Positions 1 through 9,747 of a DNA stretch of 64,000 bases are shown in pieces; position 1 is the stretch's first letter, and each line of letters opens with the position of its first letter. Origin of the DNA: Luteimonas granuli (GTDB lineage: Bacteria; Pseudomonadota; Gammaproteobacteria; Xanthomonadales; Xanthomonadaceae); NCBI RefSeq assembly GCF_007795095.1, contig NZ_CP042218.1:372001-436000 (forward strand), written 5' to 3'. The notes beneath the pieces are model-generated. The model did no database searches. It saw only the letters and a list, made by a program, of their open reading frames with translations, and was not told where the DNA came from. Position numbers and translations under genes: made by a program.

Positions 1-79
1 TCGACCGCCTCCCCCACTGGCCGCTGTCCGCGGACAACCCCCTTTCATCCATGCGTCCCGCCCCCGAGGAAGGAACCCC

Positions 80-1414
80 ATGAACACCCATGTCCGATGC
101 CTGGCCATCCCGGCCCTGCTCGCGCTGGCCGGCGCCACCGCCGGCGCCCCGGCCCGCGCCGCGGAGCTGCCCGCCATGGTCCACAAACCCGGGGTCGAAG
201 TGCGCGAAGCGCCGGACCTCCGGTCGACCTCGATCGCGACCCTCGCCCGGGATGCCCGCGTCGGCATCAGTGCACAGCAGGGCCTCTGGTACCGGCTGGC
301 TCTGGAAGACGGCCGCAGCGGCTACGTGCGCGTCAACGAAGTGCGCATGCTGCATGCCGCCGAGGAAACGTCCGAGGCTGGCCGTCGGGCGGTATTCCAG
401 GGCACCGCTGGCCGCGGGCGGGTCACCGAGACCGCGACCGTGCGCGGCATCGACGCCAGCGACCTCGCCGGCGGCCGCCACGACGCCGCCGGCCTGGCGC
501 GCATGGAGTCCCACCGTGTCGACGCCGCCACCGCCGCCGACCATGCCGGACTCCGTGGCTGGCAGGCGCGCAGCGTACCGCTGCCCGGCGAAGCGGAGGA
601 GCTCGACACTTCCGGCAGCCAGGCCACCCAGGCCGAGAAGCGCAGCGGGCTGGCGGCCGCGCGCGGCCTGCTTTCGAAGCTGGGCGGGGATCCGGTCGGG
701 GCTTCGCTTGGCGCCCGGGTGGCCGATCGCGCGATCGGAAAGTCCGACCGGGAAATCGCGGAGGAGGAACTCGCCCTGGGTCCCGCCGTCGCCGGTCGGG
801 TGCTCGGCGTGGCGCCATTGTGGGACGACGACGACGCCCAGGCCCGCGTCAACCTGGTCGGCCGCTGGCTGGCCTCGCAGACCTCGCGCCCCGGCCTGCC
901 CTGGACTTTCGGCGTCATCGACGACGGCGAGATCAACGCCTTCGCCGCGCCCGGCGGCTACGTGCTGCTGACCCGCGGCCTGTACGAGCTCCTGGCCGAC
1001 GACGCCGAGCTGGCGGCGGTGATCGCCCACGAACTCGGCCACGTGGTCCAGCGCGACCATTTCGAGGTCATCCGTAAGCAGCAGGTGCGCGAGGCCGGCA
1101 AGGACGCGGTGCTGTCCCGGGTCAGCGCGCCGGGTCCGGCGGCATATGCGAAGGACCACGTGGACCGCCATGGTGCCGCGGTGCTGCTGACCGGCCTCGA
1201 CCGCGAGGCCGAGTACCGCGCCGACGCCACAGCCGGCGTGTACCTGGAGCGCGCCGGCTTCGATCCGCTCGCGTTCTATTCCGTGCTGCAGAAGATGGCT
1301 TCGCTGGGCACCCGTCCGGCCCGCCTCGCTCGGCTCTACCGCACGCACCCGCCCCTGGACGCCCGGATGGACCGGCTGGACGCCGGGGCACCGCCCGGCG
1401 ACCGCCGGCGCTGA
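80..1414 (+). CDS. SH3-domain M48 family metalloprotease (exported)
   Basis: Predicted periplasmic zinc endopeptidase of 444 aa. Residues 1-27 form a Sec signal peptide ending ARA before AELPA. Residues about 32-95 resemble a bacterial SH3 domain, with the typical VREAPD...STSIATLARD pattern. The C-terminal half is an M48 catalytic domain with the zinc motif HELGH at 317-321 and the downstream glutamate ligand in EYRAD at 378-382. M48 proteins of this BepA/LoiP type act in envelope quality control; the substrate here is unknown. An AGGAAGGA ribosome binding site lies just before the ATG. The gene is convergent with the DUF4870 genes and a hairpin follows it. Confidence 0.9.
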   Translation: MNTHVRCLAIPALLALAGATAGAPARAAELPAMVHKPGVEVREAPDLRSTSIATLARDARVGISAQQGLWYRLALEDGRSGYVRVNEVRMLHAAEETSEAGRRAVFQGTAGRGRVTETATVRGIDASDLAGGRHDAAGLARMESHRVDAATAADHAGLRGWQARSVPLPGEAEELDTSGSQATQAEKRSGLAAARGLLSKLGGDPVGASLGARVADRAIGKSDREIAEEELALGPAVAGRVLGVAPLWDDDDAQARVNLVGRWLASQTSRPGLPWTFGVIDDGEINAFAAPGGYVLLTRGLYELLADDAELAAVIAHELGHVVQRDHFEVIRKQQVREAGKDAVLSRVSAPGPAAYAKDHVDRHGAAVLLTGLDREAEYRADATAGVYLERAGFDPLAFYSVLQKMASLGTRPARLARLYRTHPPLDARMDRLDAGAPPGDRRR

Positions 1415-1421
1415 GCGCGCA

Positions 1422-1456
1422 GGGCGCCGGCAGGCCTTCCTGCCATGCCGGCGCCC
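1422..1456. terminator. Hairpin between convergent genes
   Basis: A perfect 11-bp inverted repeat (GGGCGCCGGCA at 1422-1432 with its complement at 1446-1456) sits between the M48 protease stop and the DUF4870 stop. No T-tract follows, so it is at best a weak or Rho-assisted bidirectional terminator. Confidence 0.4.
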
Positions 1457-1468
1457 CGGTCCGACGCC

Positions 1469-1909
1469 TTACCCGATCAGCCGCAGGCTCAGCGGATAGC
1501 GGTAATCCCTGCCATTCCACGCCCTGACCACGGCGACCACGCTGCACACCAGCCACACGATCGCTATCAGCACGTAGACGGCCAGGAGCAGCAGACCGGC
1601 GGGCAGCGTCAGGATCACCCCCAGCCCCAGCGTCAACACCGTGGCGCCGACCAGCGCGATGCCGATCGCCGTGGCCACGCAGGCATAGATGAACATGCTG
1701 AGGTTGAAATTCATCGCCTCGCGCGCGTGCGTGGCGATGAAGGCGGACTCGTCGCGTTTGACGAGGTAGACGATGCCGGCACCCAGTACGCCGGCCACGC
1801 CGGCGATCCAGCTGGTGCACAGGGCGAGCACCAGGGCGGCCAGGTGGGCCATGGCGGCCCACTGGCGCTCGGAAGGCGTGGTGACGGAGGAAGGCACGGG
1901 ATCGTCCAT
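1469..1909 (-). CDS. DUF4870 domain membrane protein
   Basis: Small inner-membrane protein of 146 aa with the DUF4870 (Tic20-like) layout: an N-terminal soluble stretch beginning MDDPVPSS, a first hydrophobic hairpin around residues 22-50, an amphipathic segment containing EAMNFNLS, then two or three hydrophobic helices and a C-terminal YRYPLSLRLIG. The EAxNFxxS and YRYPxxxRL signatures match the family. Function is unknown. It lies only 6 bp downstream of a second DUF4870 gene on the same strand, so the two are probably co-transcribed paralogues. Confidence 0.85.
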   Translation of the reverse strand: MDDPVPSSVTTPSERQWAAMAHLAALVLALCTSWIAGVAGVLGAGIVYLVKRDESAFIATHAREAMNFNLSMFIYACVATAIGIALVGATVLTLGLGVILTLPAGLLLLAVYVLIAIVWLVCSVVAVVRAWNGRDYRYPLSLRLIG

Positions 1910-1915
1910 CGGGTC

Positions 1916-2272
1916 CTATTTCACCAGGCGGATCGCGAAGGGATAGCGGTAGGCCTCGCCCTTGTTGGCGGCCAGGGCGGCGATGATGCTGAAGATGATG
2001 CAGACGATCCAGAGAAGGAAATTGAGCAGCGCCCCGATCAGGATCACCGACAGCACGATGCCGATCACGTAGCCGATCAGCAGGGTGATCTGGAAATTCA
2101 GTGCTTCCCTGGACTGGTCGACCAGATAGCCCTTGTCCGACTTGTCCTTGTGGATCAGCCATACGATCAGCGGAACGATGAAGCCGAGGATGATCCCCGA
2201 CAGATGGGTCAGCATCGCGATGGTGCGATCGTCCTGGCTGGCCTGGCTGGTGTTCGGAATGGTCTCGCTCAT
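1916..2272 (-). CDS. DUF4870 domain membrane protein (paralogue)
   Basis: Second DUF4870 protein, 118 aa, with the same order of motifs as its neighbour: MLTHLSGIILGFIVPLIVW, then SREALNFQIT, then two hydrophobic helices, ending EAYRYPFAIRLVK. The start at 2272 is preceded by GGGGAAAGAAG at good spacing; the frame stays open upstream but without signal. Function is unknown. It is first in an apparent two-gene operon with the 146-aa paralogue. Confidence 0.85.
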   Translation of the reverse strand: MSETIPNTSQASQDDRTIAMLTHLSGIILGFIVPLIVWLIHKDKSDKGYLVDQSREALNFQITLLIGYVIGIVLSVILIGALLNFLLWIVCIIFSIIAALAANKGEAYRYPFAIRLVK

Positions 2273-2355
2273 CTTCTTTCCCCCGTGTTGTCGGATGGTT
2301 GCGGATGACGGCGCCGCACTGCCCCATACCGGGCCGCCAGGGCGAAGCATATACG

Positions 2356-3738
2356 TCAATCGCGACCGGCAACCGTCATCCCGCCGACCAGGATCGACCC
2401 GGTGCGGATGTGCGAGCGGAGATCGACGTCGCTGCCCACGGCCTCGATGGCCATGAACATGTCGCGCAGGTTGCCGGCCACGGTGATGCCGTCGACCGGG
2501 TGCGCGATCGCACCGCCTTCGACCAGGAAGCCGCTGGCACCGCGCGAATAGTCGCCGGTCACGGTGTTCACGCCCTGCCCCATCAGCCGGGTCACCACCA
2601 GGCCGCGGTCCATGCCGCGCAGCAGCGCGTCGAAGTCGCCGGCGTTGGCCGCGACTTCCAGGTTGTGCACGCCGCCGGCATTGGCCGTGGTCTCCAGGCC
2701 GAGCCGGCGCGCCGAGTAGTTGCCGAGCACGTAGCGCTGCAGCACGCCCCCCTCCACCAGCGCCGACTCGCGGGTCGCCACGCCCTCCGCGTCGAACCAG
2801 GCCGAACGCAAGCCGCGTCGGAGAAACGGGCGCTCGCGGATCGCGAACCAGTCGGGGAACAGCGGCGTGCCCGCGGCATCGATCAGGAAGCTGGCGCCGC
2901 GGTACAGCGCGCCGCCCGACACCGCTGCCAGCAGGTGGCCCACCAGCGAGCGCGCGACCTCGGCGCTGAACAGCACCGGATAGCGGCCGGTCGCGAGCGG
3001 CACCGGATCCAGGCGCGAGACCGCCCGCGCAGCCGCCCGCCGCCCGATCGCCGCGGCAGGCTCCAGGTCGTCCGGCGCCAGCGCATGGCTGTACCACCCG
3101 TCGCGCTGCATGTCCTCGCCGCGGCCGGCGATCAGCGCGCAGGAGAGGCTGTGGTGGCTGGCGCGTTCGCTGCCGACGAAGCCGTGCGAGTTCGCGTACA
3201 CCGACAGAGAGGTGCCGCTGGAGACGCCGGCGCCGTCGGAATTGCCGATCCGGGCGTCGGCGTCGCGCCCGGCCTGCTCCGCCGCCAGCGCCAGCGACAG
3301 GGCGTCCTGCGCCTCCAGCGCCCAGGGATGCCAGGCGTCGAAGTCGCGCGGCTCGCGCGCCATGAGCTCCGCGTCCGCCAGACCGGCGGCGGCATCGTCC
3401 TCGGTATGCCGGGCGATCGCACAGGCCTGCCCGACGGTCGCGGCCAGGCTCTCCTCGCGCAGGTCGGCGGTGCGGGCGCTGCCCTTGCGCTGGCCGAAAT
3501 AGACCGTGACGGCGATGCCGCGGTCGCGGGTGGACTCGACCGACTCGACCTCGCCCATGCGCACATTGACCTCCAGGCCACGGTCCTCGCTGCAGGCGAC
3601 CTCGGCCTGGGTCGCGCCCGCGGCCCGGCAGCGGTCCAGCAGCTCCGCGGCGATGCCTTCCAGCCGCGCCAGGCGCTCGCGGCTGTCGTCGTTGGCGGGG
3701 GCGGATGCGTGGATCCGGTCGGTGATGGCGGTGGTCAA
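2356..3738 (-). CDS. pmbA: Metalloprotease PmbA/TldE
   Basis: Partner subunit of the TldD/TldE (PmbA) protease. In E. coli the pair matures microcin B17 and degrades the CcdA antitoxin. PmbA lacks the HExxxH zinc motif, which TldD supplies. Family signatures are visible: TRDRGIAVTVYFGQRKGSA near the N-terminus, the central GASFLIDAAG, and C-terminal GDYSRGASGFLVEGG and GSDVDLRS. A TTG start at 3738 is chosen because AGAAGGA lies 8 nt upstream and gives a typical ~460-aa protein; an in-frame ATG at 3771 without a clear RBS would add 11 residues. It is divergent from yjgA, as in E. coli. Confidence 0.93.
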   Translation of the reverse strand: MTTAITDRIHASAPANDDSRERLARLEGIAAELLDRCRAAGATQAEVACSEDRGLEVNVRMGEVESVESTRDRGIAVTVYFGQRKGSARTADLREESLAATVGQACAIARHTEDDAAAGLADAELMAREPRDFDAWHPWALEAQDALSLALAAEQAGRDADARIGNSDGAGVSSGTSLSVYANSHGFVGSERASHHSLSCALIAGRGEDMQRDGWYSHALAPDDLEPAAAIGRRAAARAVSRLDPVPLATGRYPVLFSAEVARSLVGHLLAAVSGGALYRGASFLIDAAGTPLFPDWFAIRERPFLRRGLRSAWFDAEGVATRESALVEGGVLQRYVLGNYSARRLGLETTANAGGVHNLEVAANAGDFDALLRGMDRGLVVTRLMGQGVNTVTGDYSRGASGFLVEGGAIAHPVDGITVAGNLRDMFMAIEAVGSDVDLRSHIRTGSILVGGMTVAGRD

Positions 3739-3788
3739 TGCCTTATCCTTCTGGTTCTTTGACGGCTTCAACGGGCGGCTGGGACGAC

Positions 3789-4343
3789 ATGCGCGGCAGG
3801 GACGAAGAAAGCGGCGAGTACCTCGGCCCGAGCCGCAGCGCGCAGCGTCGCGAAGCGCTGGACGTGCTGGAGCTGGCGAAACAGCTGGTGGAGCTCGACC
3901 CGGGCCGGCTGGCGAAACTGCCGCTGGGCGAACACCTGCTGCCCTTCATCGCACAGGCGCGGCGCATCGGTTCGCACATCGCGCGCAAGCGCGAGACCGC
4001 GTTCCTGGCCAAGCAACTGCGCCGCGAGGACGAAGAGGCGCTGGACGAGCTGCGCGATGCGCTCGACGCCGGTGGCGAGGCCGCGCGCCTGGACACCGCC
4101 CTGCTGCACCGCGCCGAAGGCTGGCGCGAGCGCCTGCTGGGCGAGGACGGCGCTCCCGCGCTTTCGGCCCTGCTTGACGAGTTTCCGGGCGCCGACAGCC
4201 AGCGCCTTCGCCAACTGGTCCGCAACGCGCTGGCCGAGCGCAAGGCCGGCAAGCCGCCGCGCGCCTTCCGCGAGCTGTACCGCGAGATCCGCGCCCTGCT
4301 CGACGCAGTGCCCCCTTCCGACGAGACCGGCGAAGGCGCCTGA
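3789..4343 (+). CDS. yjgA: Ribosome biogenesis/association protein YjgA (DUF615, DarP)
   Basis: A 184-aa acidic, helix-rich protein of the DUF615 family that binds pre-50S particles in E. coli. The conserved core SRSAQRREALDVLELAKQLV and the region IGSHIARKRETAFLAKQLR are clear. The ATG at 3789 (MRGRDEESGEY) gives the usual length; an upstream ATG at 3738 would add 17 residues unlike the family and overlap the pmbA start. It lies between pmbA (divergent) and tldD (convergent). Confidence 0.92.
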   Translation: MRGRDEESGEYLGPSRSAQRREALDVLELAKQLVELDPGRLAKLPLGEHLLPFIAQARRIGSHIARKRETAFLAKQLRREDEEALDELRDALDAGGEAARLDTALLHRAEGWRERLLGEDGAPALSALLDEFPGADSQRLRQLVRNALAERKAGKPPRAFRELYREIRALLDAVPPSDETGEGA

Positions 4344-4387
4344 CGCACCACGGTCGCTGCGGCCGCAGCCCGTTCGCACGGGGGAGC

Positions 4388-5830
4388 TCACGCGCGGGTG
4401 CCGCCGACGGTGATCGCCTCGATCAGCAGCGAAGGCTGACCCACGCCCACCGGCACGCTCTGGCCGTCCTTGCCGCAGGTGCCCACTCCTTCGTCCAGCG
4501 CCATGTCGTGCCCGACCATGCGCACCTTCTGCATGGTTTCCGGACCGCTGCCGATGAGCGTCGCGCCCTTCACCGGCGCGGTCACCCTGCCGTCCTCGAT
4601 CAGGTAGGCCTCGGTGGCGGAGAACACGTACTTGCCGCTGGTGATGTCGACCTGGCCGCCGCCGAAGTTGACCGCGTACAGGCCCTTCTTCACCGAGCGG
4701 ATCATGTCGGCGGGATCGTCCTTGCCCGCAAGCATGTACGTGTTGGTCATGCGCGGCATGACCAGATGCGCGAAGGATTCGCGGCGGCCGTTGCCGGTCG
4801 GCGCCACCCCCATCAGGCGTGCGTTGAGCGTGTCCTGCATGTAGCCGGTGAGCACGCCGTCCTCGATCAGCGTCGTGCACTGCGTGGGCGTGCCCTCGTC
4901 GTCGACGTTGAGCGAACCGCGGCGACCCCCGAGCGTGCCGTCGTCGACGATGGTCACGCCCGGTGCGGCCACGCGCTGGCCCATGCGCCCGGCGTAGGTG
5001 CTGGTGCCCTTGCGGTTGAAGTCGCCCTCCAGGCCATGGCCGACGGCCTCGTGCAGCAGGACGCCGGGCCAGCCGCTGCCCAGCACCACCGGCATCACGC
5101 CGGCCGGCGCGTCGACGGCCTCGAGGTTCACCAGTGCCTGGCGCAGGGCCTCACGCGCGAACCGTTCCGGGCGGCCGTCGCCGAGCAGTTCGGAATACAG
5201 GTAGCGCCCGCCATAGCCGGCATGGCCGCTCTCGCGCCGGCCGCCCTGCTCCACGATCACCTGGATGTTGAGCCGCACCAGCGGCCGCACATCGCCGGCG
5301 ACCACGCCGTCCGAACGCGCCACGAAGATGGTGTCGACGCCCCCGGACAGGTTCACCGTCACCTGCTTGACCCGTGGGTCGGCGGCGCGCAGCAGGCGAT
5401 CGACCCGGCGCAGCGCCTCGACCTTGGCGTCGTCGGCCATCCCGTCCACCGGATCCTCGGCCGGATACAGCGCGCGCGCACCCGCCGGCACCAGCGCCTG
5501 CACCCGGTGCTCGGTACCGCTGCGCGCGATCGCCCGCGCCGAACCCGCGGCCGAAAGCAGCGATTCGACGTTGATGTCGTCTGCATAGGCGAAGCCGGTC
5601 TTCTCGCCGCTGATCGCACGCACGCCCACGCCCTGTTCGATCGAGTGCGCGCCGTCGCGGACGATGCCGTCCTCCACCGTCCAGCTTTCGCGCCGTGCGT
5701 GCTGGAAATAGATGTCGCCGAAATCGACGCCCGGGCCCAGCAGCGTGCCGAAGGCGCGCTCCAGGCCGGCGCTGTCGAGGCCCGCGGGCAGCAGCAGGCG
5801 GGATTCGGCGATGGCGAGGGCCTGGGTCAT
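4388..5830 (-). CDS. tldD: Metalloprotease TldD
   Basis: Catalytic subunit of the TldD/PmbA protease, 480 aa. The zinc motif HEAVGH lies at residues 260-265, followed by GLEGDFNRKGTS. Other family motifs are GSGWPGVLLHEAVGH, GTLGGRRGSLNVDDEGTPT and the C-terminal GKDGQSVPVGVGQP. The start at 5830 (MTQALAIAES) has AGGAA upstream; a longer frame reaching into yhdP has no support. It is the last gene of the maf-rng-yhdP-tldD cluster, the same order as E. coli yhdE-rng-yhdP-tldD, with a 53-bp gap after yhdP. Confidence 0.96.
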   Translation of the reverse strand: MTQALAIAESRLLLPAGLDSAGLERAFGTLLGPGVDFGDIYFQHARRESWTVEDGIVRDGAHSIEQGVGVRAISGEKTGFAYADDINVESLLSAAGSARAIARSGTEHRVQALVPAGARALYPAEDPVDGMADDAKVEALRRVDRLLRAADPRVKQVTVNLSGGVDTIFVARSDGVVAGDVRPLVRLNIQVIVEQGGRRESGHAGYGGRYLYSELLGDGRPERFAREALRQALVNLEAVDAPAGVMPVVLGSGWPGVLLHEAVGHGLEGDFNRKGTSTYAGRMGQRVAAPGVTIVDDGTLGGRRGSLNVDDEGTPTQCTTLIEDGVLTGYMQDTLNARLMGVAPTGNGRRESFAHLVMPRMTNTYMLAGKDDPADMIRSVKKGLYAVNFGGGQVDITSGKYVFSATEAYLIEDGRVTAPVKGATLIGSGPETMQKVRMVGHDMALDEGVGTCGKDGQSVPVGVGQPSLLIEAITVGGTRA

Positions 5831-5883
5831 GTCGGATTCCTGCGAAAGTCGTCTGTATGAAGGTGCGGGCGGCGCCAGCGCGA

Positions 5884-8800
5884 TCAAGGCTCGGGCGGGG
5901 CAGCCTGCGGTTCACGCCCTTCCACCACCACCCTGGGGTCCTTCCACGGGCCGGTGACGTGGTAACTGCGGGCACCCACGCGACCGAGCGGCCGCTCGAG
6001 CACGGCGTTGGCCACCGCCCCCACGGCTGCGCCCACCGGCCCGGCGGTGAGCGCGCCGACAGCGGTCAGCAGGCCGCCGGTGCGCGGGAAGACGTCGATC
6101 ACCTGGTCGTAGGTCTGGGCGCGCAGGTCGGCGCTGCCGCCGATGTGGATCTCGGCCGCCGGACCGTCGATCACCAGGCCTTCGCCATGCGCCATGCCAT
6201 CGGCGAACACCACCCGGCCGTCGATGCGGTTGAATGCGAATCCGCGGCTGAAGAAATCGCGGAAGTCGAGCATCAGCCGGCGCGGCAGTTCGGCCACGCT
6301 GAGCAGGCCGAGCACGCGGCCGGCACCCGGCTCGACCTCGACCAGGCGGCCGTCGGCGAGCGCCAGCTCCAGGCTGCCTTCCAGTTCGCCAAGCCGGAAT
6401 CCGGCCGGCGAACCGGGCCAGGTGCCCTCGAAGCGCGCGATGCCGCTGCCGCCGTCGATGCGGCCCCCCATGCCCAGCCCGGCCATGAGGCCGCCGATAT
6501 CCCGGCTGTCCGCCGCGACCCGCATCCGGGTGCGCGCCTGCGCGCCGCGGCCGGTCCAGGCGCCGTCGACGTCGATCGACTGCGCCGGCGAGCGCAGTTG
6601 CATCGACTCCACCCGCATGCCGTCGCGGGTCGGTCGCGTGCGCAGCTCGAGCCGGCCCAGCGGAGCATCCGCGACCTGCAGCGCCTCGACCACGATCGCC
6701 AGCGGCGGGATGGAGGCGGGATCGATGTCCGGATCCTGATCCGGAGTGCCGGTGTCCGGACCGGTAGCGTCGGCGCCCGGACCGTCGCCGGCGGCGCTGC
6801 GCCAGTACAGCCGCTGCAGCCGAGCGGACAGGGTGCCACGCCCGCCCTGCGGCAGGCTGAGCGTCCCCGCCAGCGCCGCGCCCTCCAGGGTCACGCCGAT
6901 CGCGCCGGCGCGCGGAAGGGCGGTCACACGGGTGTCGGGGAAGACCCCGCCGAGCAGCTGCAGGCGGTCGGCGACCAGGTCGATTCCCTGCAGCGCCAGA
7001 CCGTCGCCATCGCCCTGCGCTCCGCCGCTGAACAGTCCCGCCCATTCGATCGCATCCAGCACCGGCGTCCGCCCCGTGATCCGCAGGCCGGATGCCGGTG
7101 GTGCCGCCTGCGCACGGTCGCTGCCGAGCACGGCCAGCACTCCGGTGCGGCCGCCGCGGCTGCGCGCGCGCAGCGCCATCCGCTCGCCCAGCACCACGTC
7201 CACGTCGTCCGCGCCCAGCGGAAGCTTGAGGTCGATGCGCGCGGCGAGCGGCTCGTGCAGTGGCTTGCCCAGCGGTTCGGGCAGCGCCAGCCTGGTGCCG
7301 ACCAGGTCCGAGCGCAGCTGCAGCAGGCCGCCGGCACCATCGCCGCCGGCCTCCTCGGGCAGCCCGAGGGTCACGGCCCAGGCCGAACGTCCCTCGAGGC
7401 GCTCACCCAGCCAGGCCAGCTCCGGCACGCGTGACGCCAGCTCCGAAGGTGCCAGGCTGGCCTCCAGCTCGGCCTCGAACGCCATGCCGCGCGCCTCCAC
7501 GTGCGGCGCCCCGGCGCGCAGTGCGAGCCGCGCGGGCCGGCCCTCGCGACGGACCCGCAGCCCTTCGGCCGCGAACCCGTGATGGTCGTAGCGCAGCAGG
7601 CCGCGCACGTCGTCGAAGTCCAGGTCCCAGCGCTTCTCCGCCAGGCGCGCGCCTTCCAGTTCCACCGTGCCGCCCACCCGCATGGCCTCGCCGCCGCTGC
7701 CAAGCGGCAGGACCAGCGCGAACGTGCCACGCACCGGCCCCGAACCCGACAGGCCGTCGAAGATCTCCTTGCGCCCCTCGCGCAACGGACTTTCGCGGAG
7801 CAGGGCCAGCACCTGCCCGGCGTCGGCGCGGCCCGCGACCTCCGCCGAGACCCGCAGCGGCCCCTCGCCGAAATCGGCGATCCCCGCGCGCAGCGCACCG
7901 ATCGGCACGCCCGCGAGGCGCGCACGCCCCGACAGGGTGAATCCGGCGGCGACGAAGTCGACATCGCCTTCCAGGTCCTCGGCCGCGGGCCAGCCCGGAT
8001 CGAAGCGTATGACCCCGTCCTCGATCCGCGCCGATGCATGGAACAGGCCCGCGCCCGCGCCGCCGTCCGGGGAAGGATGGAACGGCCAGTCGTCGAGATC
8101 GCCAGAGACCACCGCGCGGCCGTCCAGCACACGACCGTCGACCAGCGCCTCGTCCAGCCACTCCACCGCCTGTTCCGGCATCTGGTGACGGATCCAGAAC
8201 CGCTTCGCCACCGGAACCCGGGCCTCGTCCAGCTCGGCCACCAGGTCGATCCGGGGACGGCTGCCGTCGCCCTGGAATTCCAGGCCGCCGCGGACGCTGG
8301 CGCCATAGCCCTCGCCGTCGACCCGCAGCCCGGGCGTGTGGACATGCCAACCGCTCCCGGCGCGCCAGGCGGCGATGTCGCCACGCAGGCGCACCGCGTG
8401 CGCAGGCGGCCCGAAGCCGACCGGCCAGTCGACGCGGGCGACGGCCGCGGGATCCGCCGTGAACACCAGGCCCGACGCGTCGCCGCGCAGGGCACCGGAA
8501 AATCCGGCCAGGCCCGGCGCATCGCCCACCGGTGTGAAGCCGACGCCCTCGATCCTCGCGCCGGCGCGCAGGGCGCCGTTCGCGTCGCCGGCCAGCTCCA
8601 CGTCGTGGAGCACACCCTTCGGCCGGGCTTCGCGCAGCCACCGCGCCAGACCCGCCGGCAGCGACGGCGACAGCGCCACCAGCGGCAGCAGCGCTCCGAG
8701 ATCGATGCGTTCGGCCACCAGGGCACGATGGGCACCGCCCGCGACCACCAGCCCATCGAACTGCTGCCCGTCGTCGCCCAGACGCAGCCGGGACACATCG

Positions 8801-9720
8801 AAGCGCCAGCCCTGTTCCGCCGCCGCCCAGCGCGCATCCACCTCGAGCCGGCCGACGTCCAGCTCCGGCGCCGGCCCGGGGGCATCCGTCCCGCCGCGCA
8901 GACGCAGCCCGTCGAGCCCGGCGCGCACGGTGACCGACTGCGTCCTGTATCCGCGCAGGACCGCCCATGCCTGGATCCGGCCCGTGCCCGCCGCCGGGCC
9001 GATGCCGCCGGCGCGCAGCGCAGACCAGGCCGACAGGTCGGCGCGGCGCAGCGCCATCCATACGCGGGCGTCGCCGCTGGGGCGGTCGAGCTCGGCCGTG
9101 ATGTCGAGCGGCGAACTTTCCGGACGCATCCATGCACGCGCCGCGGCGCGCACCCGGTCGCCGTCCACGCGCAGGCGGACATCCACCGCGGCCACGTCCA
9201 GTTCGATTCCCAGCGCGGGCGCCCGCACGCCGAGCCGGCCGTCCACCACCTGGAGTTCGCCCAGGCCTTCCAGCGCCGCGAACGGGTCGCCCCCGGACTG
9301 CGCTTCACCTGGAAGTCCGCGCACCTGCCAGCGGCCGTTGTCGTCGCGTTCCAGCACCAGTTCGAGCCCGCGCAGGCGCAGCTCGGTGAACGAACGACCG
9401 GGCAGCAGGCCCGCATACTGCGCCACCAGCACCTCGGCCTCGCCGATCGGGATCGCGTCCCTGCCCTCGCCGATGCGCAGCCCGTCCAGACGCAGCAGCG
9501 GCCCGCGCCGCGTCCAGGCCGTTTCCAGCCGATCGAAGGACACCGGCCGGCCGGCGCGTTCGCCCAGCCAGGCCGCGATCCGCTCGGGATGGCGTTCGGC
9601 CAGGGGCAGCAGCTGGCTGGTGATGCCCGCGCCGAGCGCCATCAGCACCAGGCCGACGGCCAGCACGTACCAGGCGCCACGCCGCGCGCGACGCAGGCCG
9701 CGGCGGAACCGGCCTGCCAT
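5884..9720 (-). CDS. yhdP: AsmA-like envelope phospholipid-transport protein YhdP
   Basis: Very large (1278 aa) inner-membrane-anchored periplasmic protein of the YhdP/TIGR02099 family. With TamB and YdbH it carries phospholipids to the outer membrane in E. coli. One N-terminal transmembrane helix (about residues 16-38) follows a basic RFRRGLRRARR stretch. The rest is a long beta-rich repeat groove, ending with the DUF3971/AsmA-2-like region containing DFRDFFSRGFAFNRIDGR and GGLLTAVGALTAGPVGAAVG. The ATG at 9720 is preferred to the TTG at 9723. It sits between rng and tldD, the conserved order. Confidence 0.93.
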   Translation of the reverse strand: MAGRFRRGLRRARRGAWYVLAVGLVLMALGAGITSQLLPLAERHPERIAAWLGERAGRPVSFDRLETAWTRRGPLLRLDGLRIGEGRDAIPIGEAEVLVAQYAGLLPGRSFTELRLRGLELVLERDDNGRWQVRGLPGEAQSGGDPFAALEGLGELQVVDGRLGVRAPALGIELDVAAVDVRLRVDGDRVRAAARAWMRPESSPLDITAELDRPSGDARVWMALRRADLSAWSALRAGGIGPAAGTGRIQAWAVLRGYRTQSVTVRAGLDGLRLRGGTDAPGPAPELDVGRLEVDARWAAAEQGWRFDVSRLRLGDDGQQFDGLVVAGGAHRALVAERIDLGALLPLVALSPSLPAGLARWLREARPKGVLHDVELAGDANGALRAGARIEGVGFTPVGDAPGLAGFSGALRGDASGLVFTADPAAVARVDWPVGFGPPAHAVRLRGDIAAWRAGSGWHVHTPGLRVDGEGYGASVRGGLEFQGDGSRPRIDLVAELDEARVPVAKRFWIRHQMPEQAVEWLDEALVDGRVLDGRAVVSGDLDDWPFHPSPDGGAGAGLFHASARIEDGVIRFDPGWPAAEDLEGDVDFVAAGFTLSGRARLAGVPIGALRAGIADFGEGPLRVSAEVAGRADAGQVLALLRESPLREGRKEIFDGLSGSGPVRGTFALVLPLGSGGEAMRVGGTVELEGARLAEKRWDLDFDDVRGLLRYDHHGFAAEGLRVRREGRPARLALRAGAPHVEARGMAFEAELEASLAPSELASRVPELAWLGERLEGRSAWAVTLGLPEEAGGDGAGGLLQLRSDLVGTRLALPEPLGKPLHEPLAARIDLKLPLGADDVDVVLGERMALRARSRGGRTGVLAVLGSDRAQAAPPASGLRITGRTPVLDAIEWAGLFSGGAQGDGDGLALQGIDLVADRLQLLGGVFPDTRVTALPRAGAIGVTLEGAALAGTLSLPQGGRGTLSARLQRLYWRSAAGDGPGADATGPDTGTPDQDPDIDPASIPPLAIVVEALQVADAPLGRLELRTRPTRDGMRVESMQLRSPAQSIDVDGAWTGRGAQARTRMRVAADSRDIGGLMAGLGMGGRIDGGSGIARFEGTWPGSPAGFRLGELEGSLELALADGRLVEVEPGAGRVLGLLSVAELPRRLMLDFRDFFSRGFAFNRIDGRVVFADGMAHGEGLVIDGPAAEIHIGGSADLRAQTYDQVIDVFPRTGGLLTAVGALTAGPVGAAVGAVANAVLERPLGRVGARSYHVTGPWKDPRVVVEGREPQAAPPEP

Positions 9721-9747
9721 CAACCGTCCGCGCGCCGGGCGCGTGAT

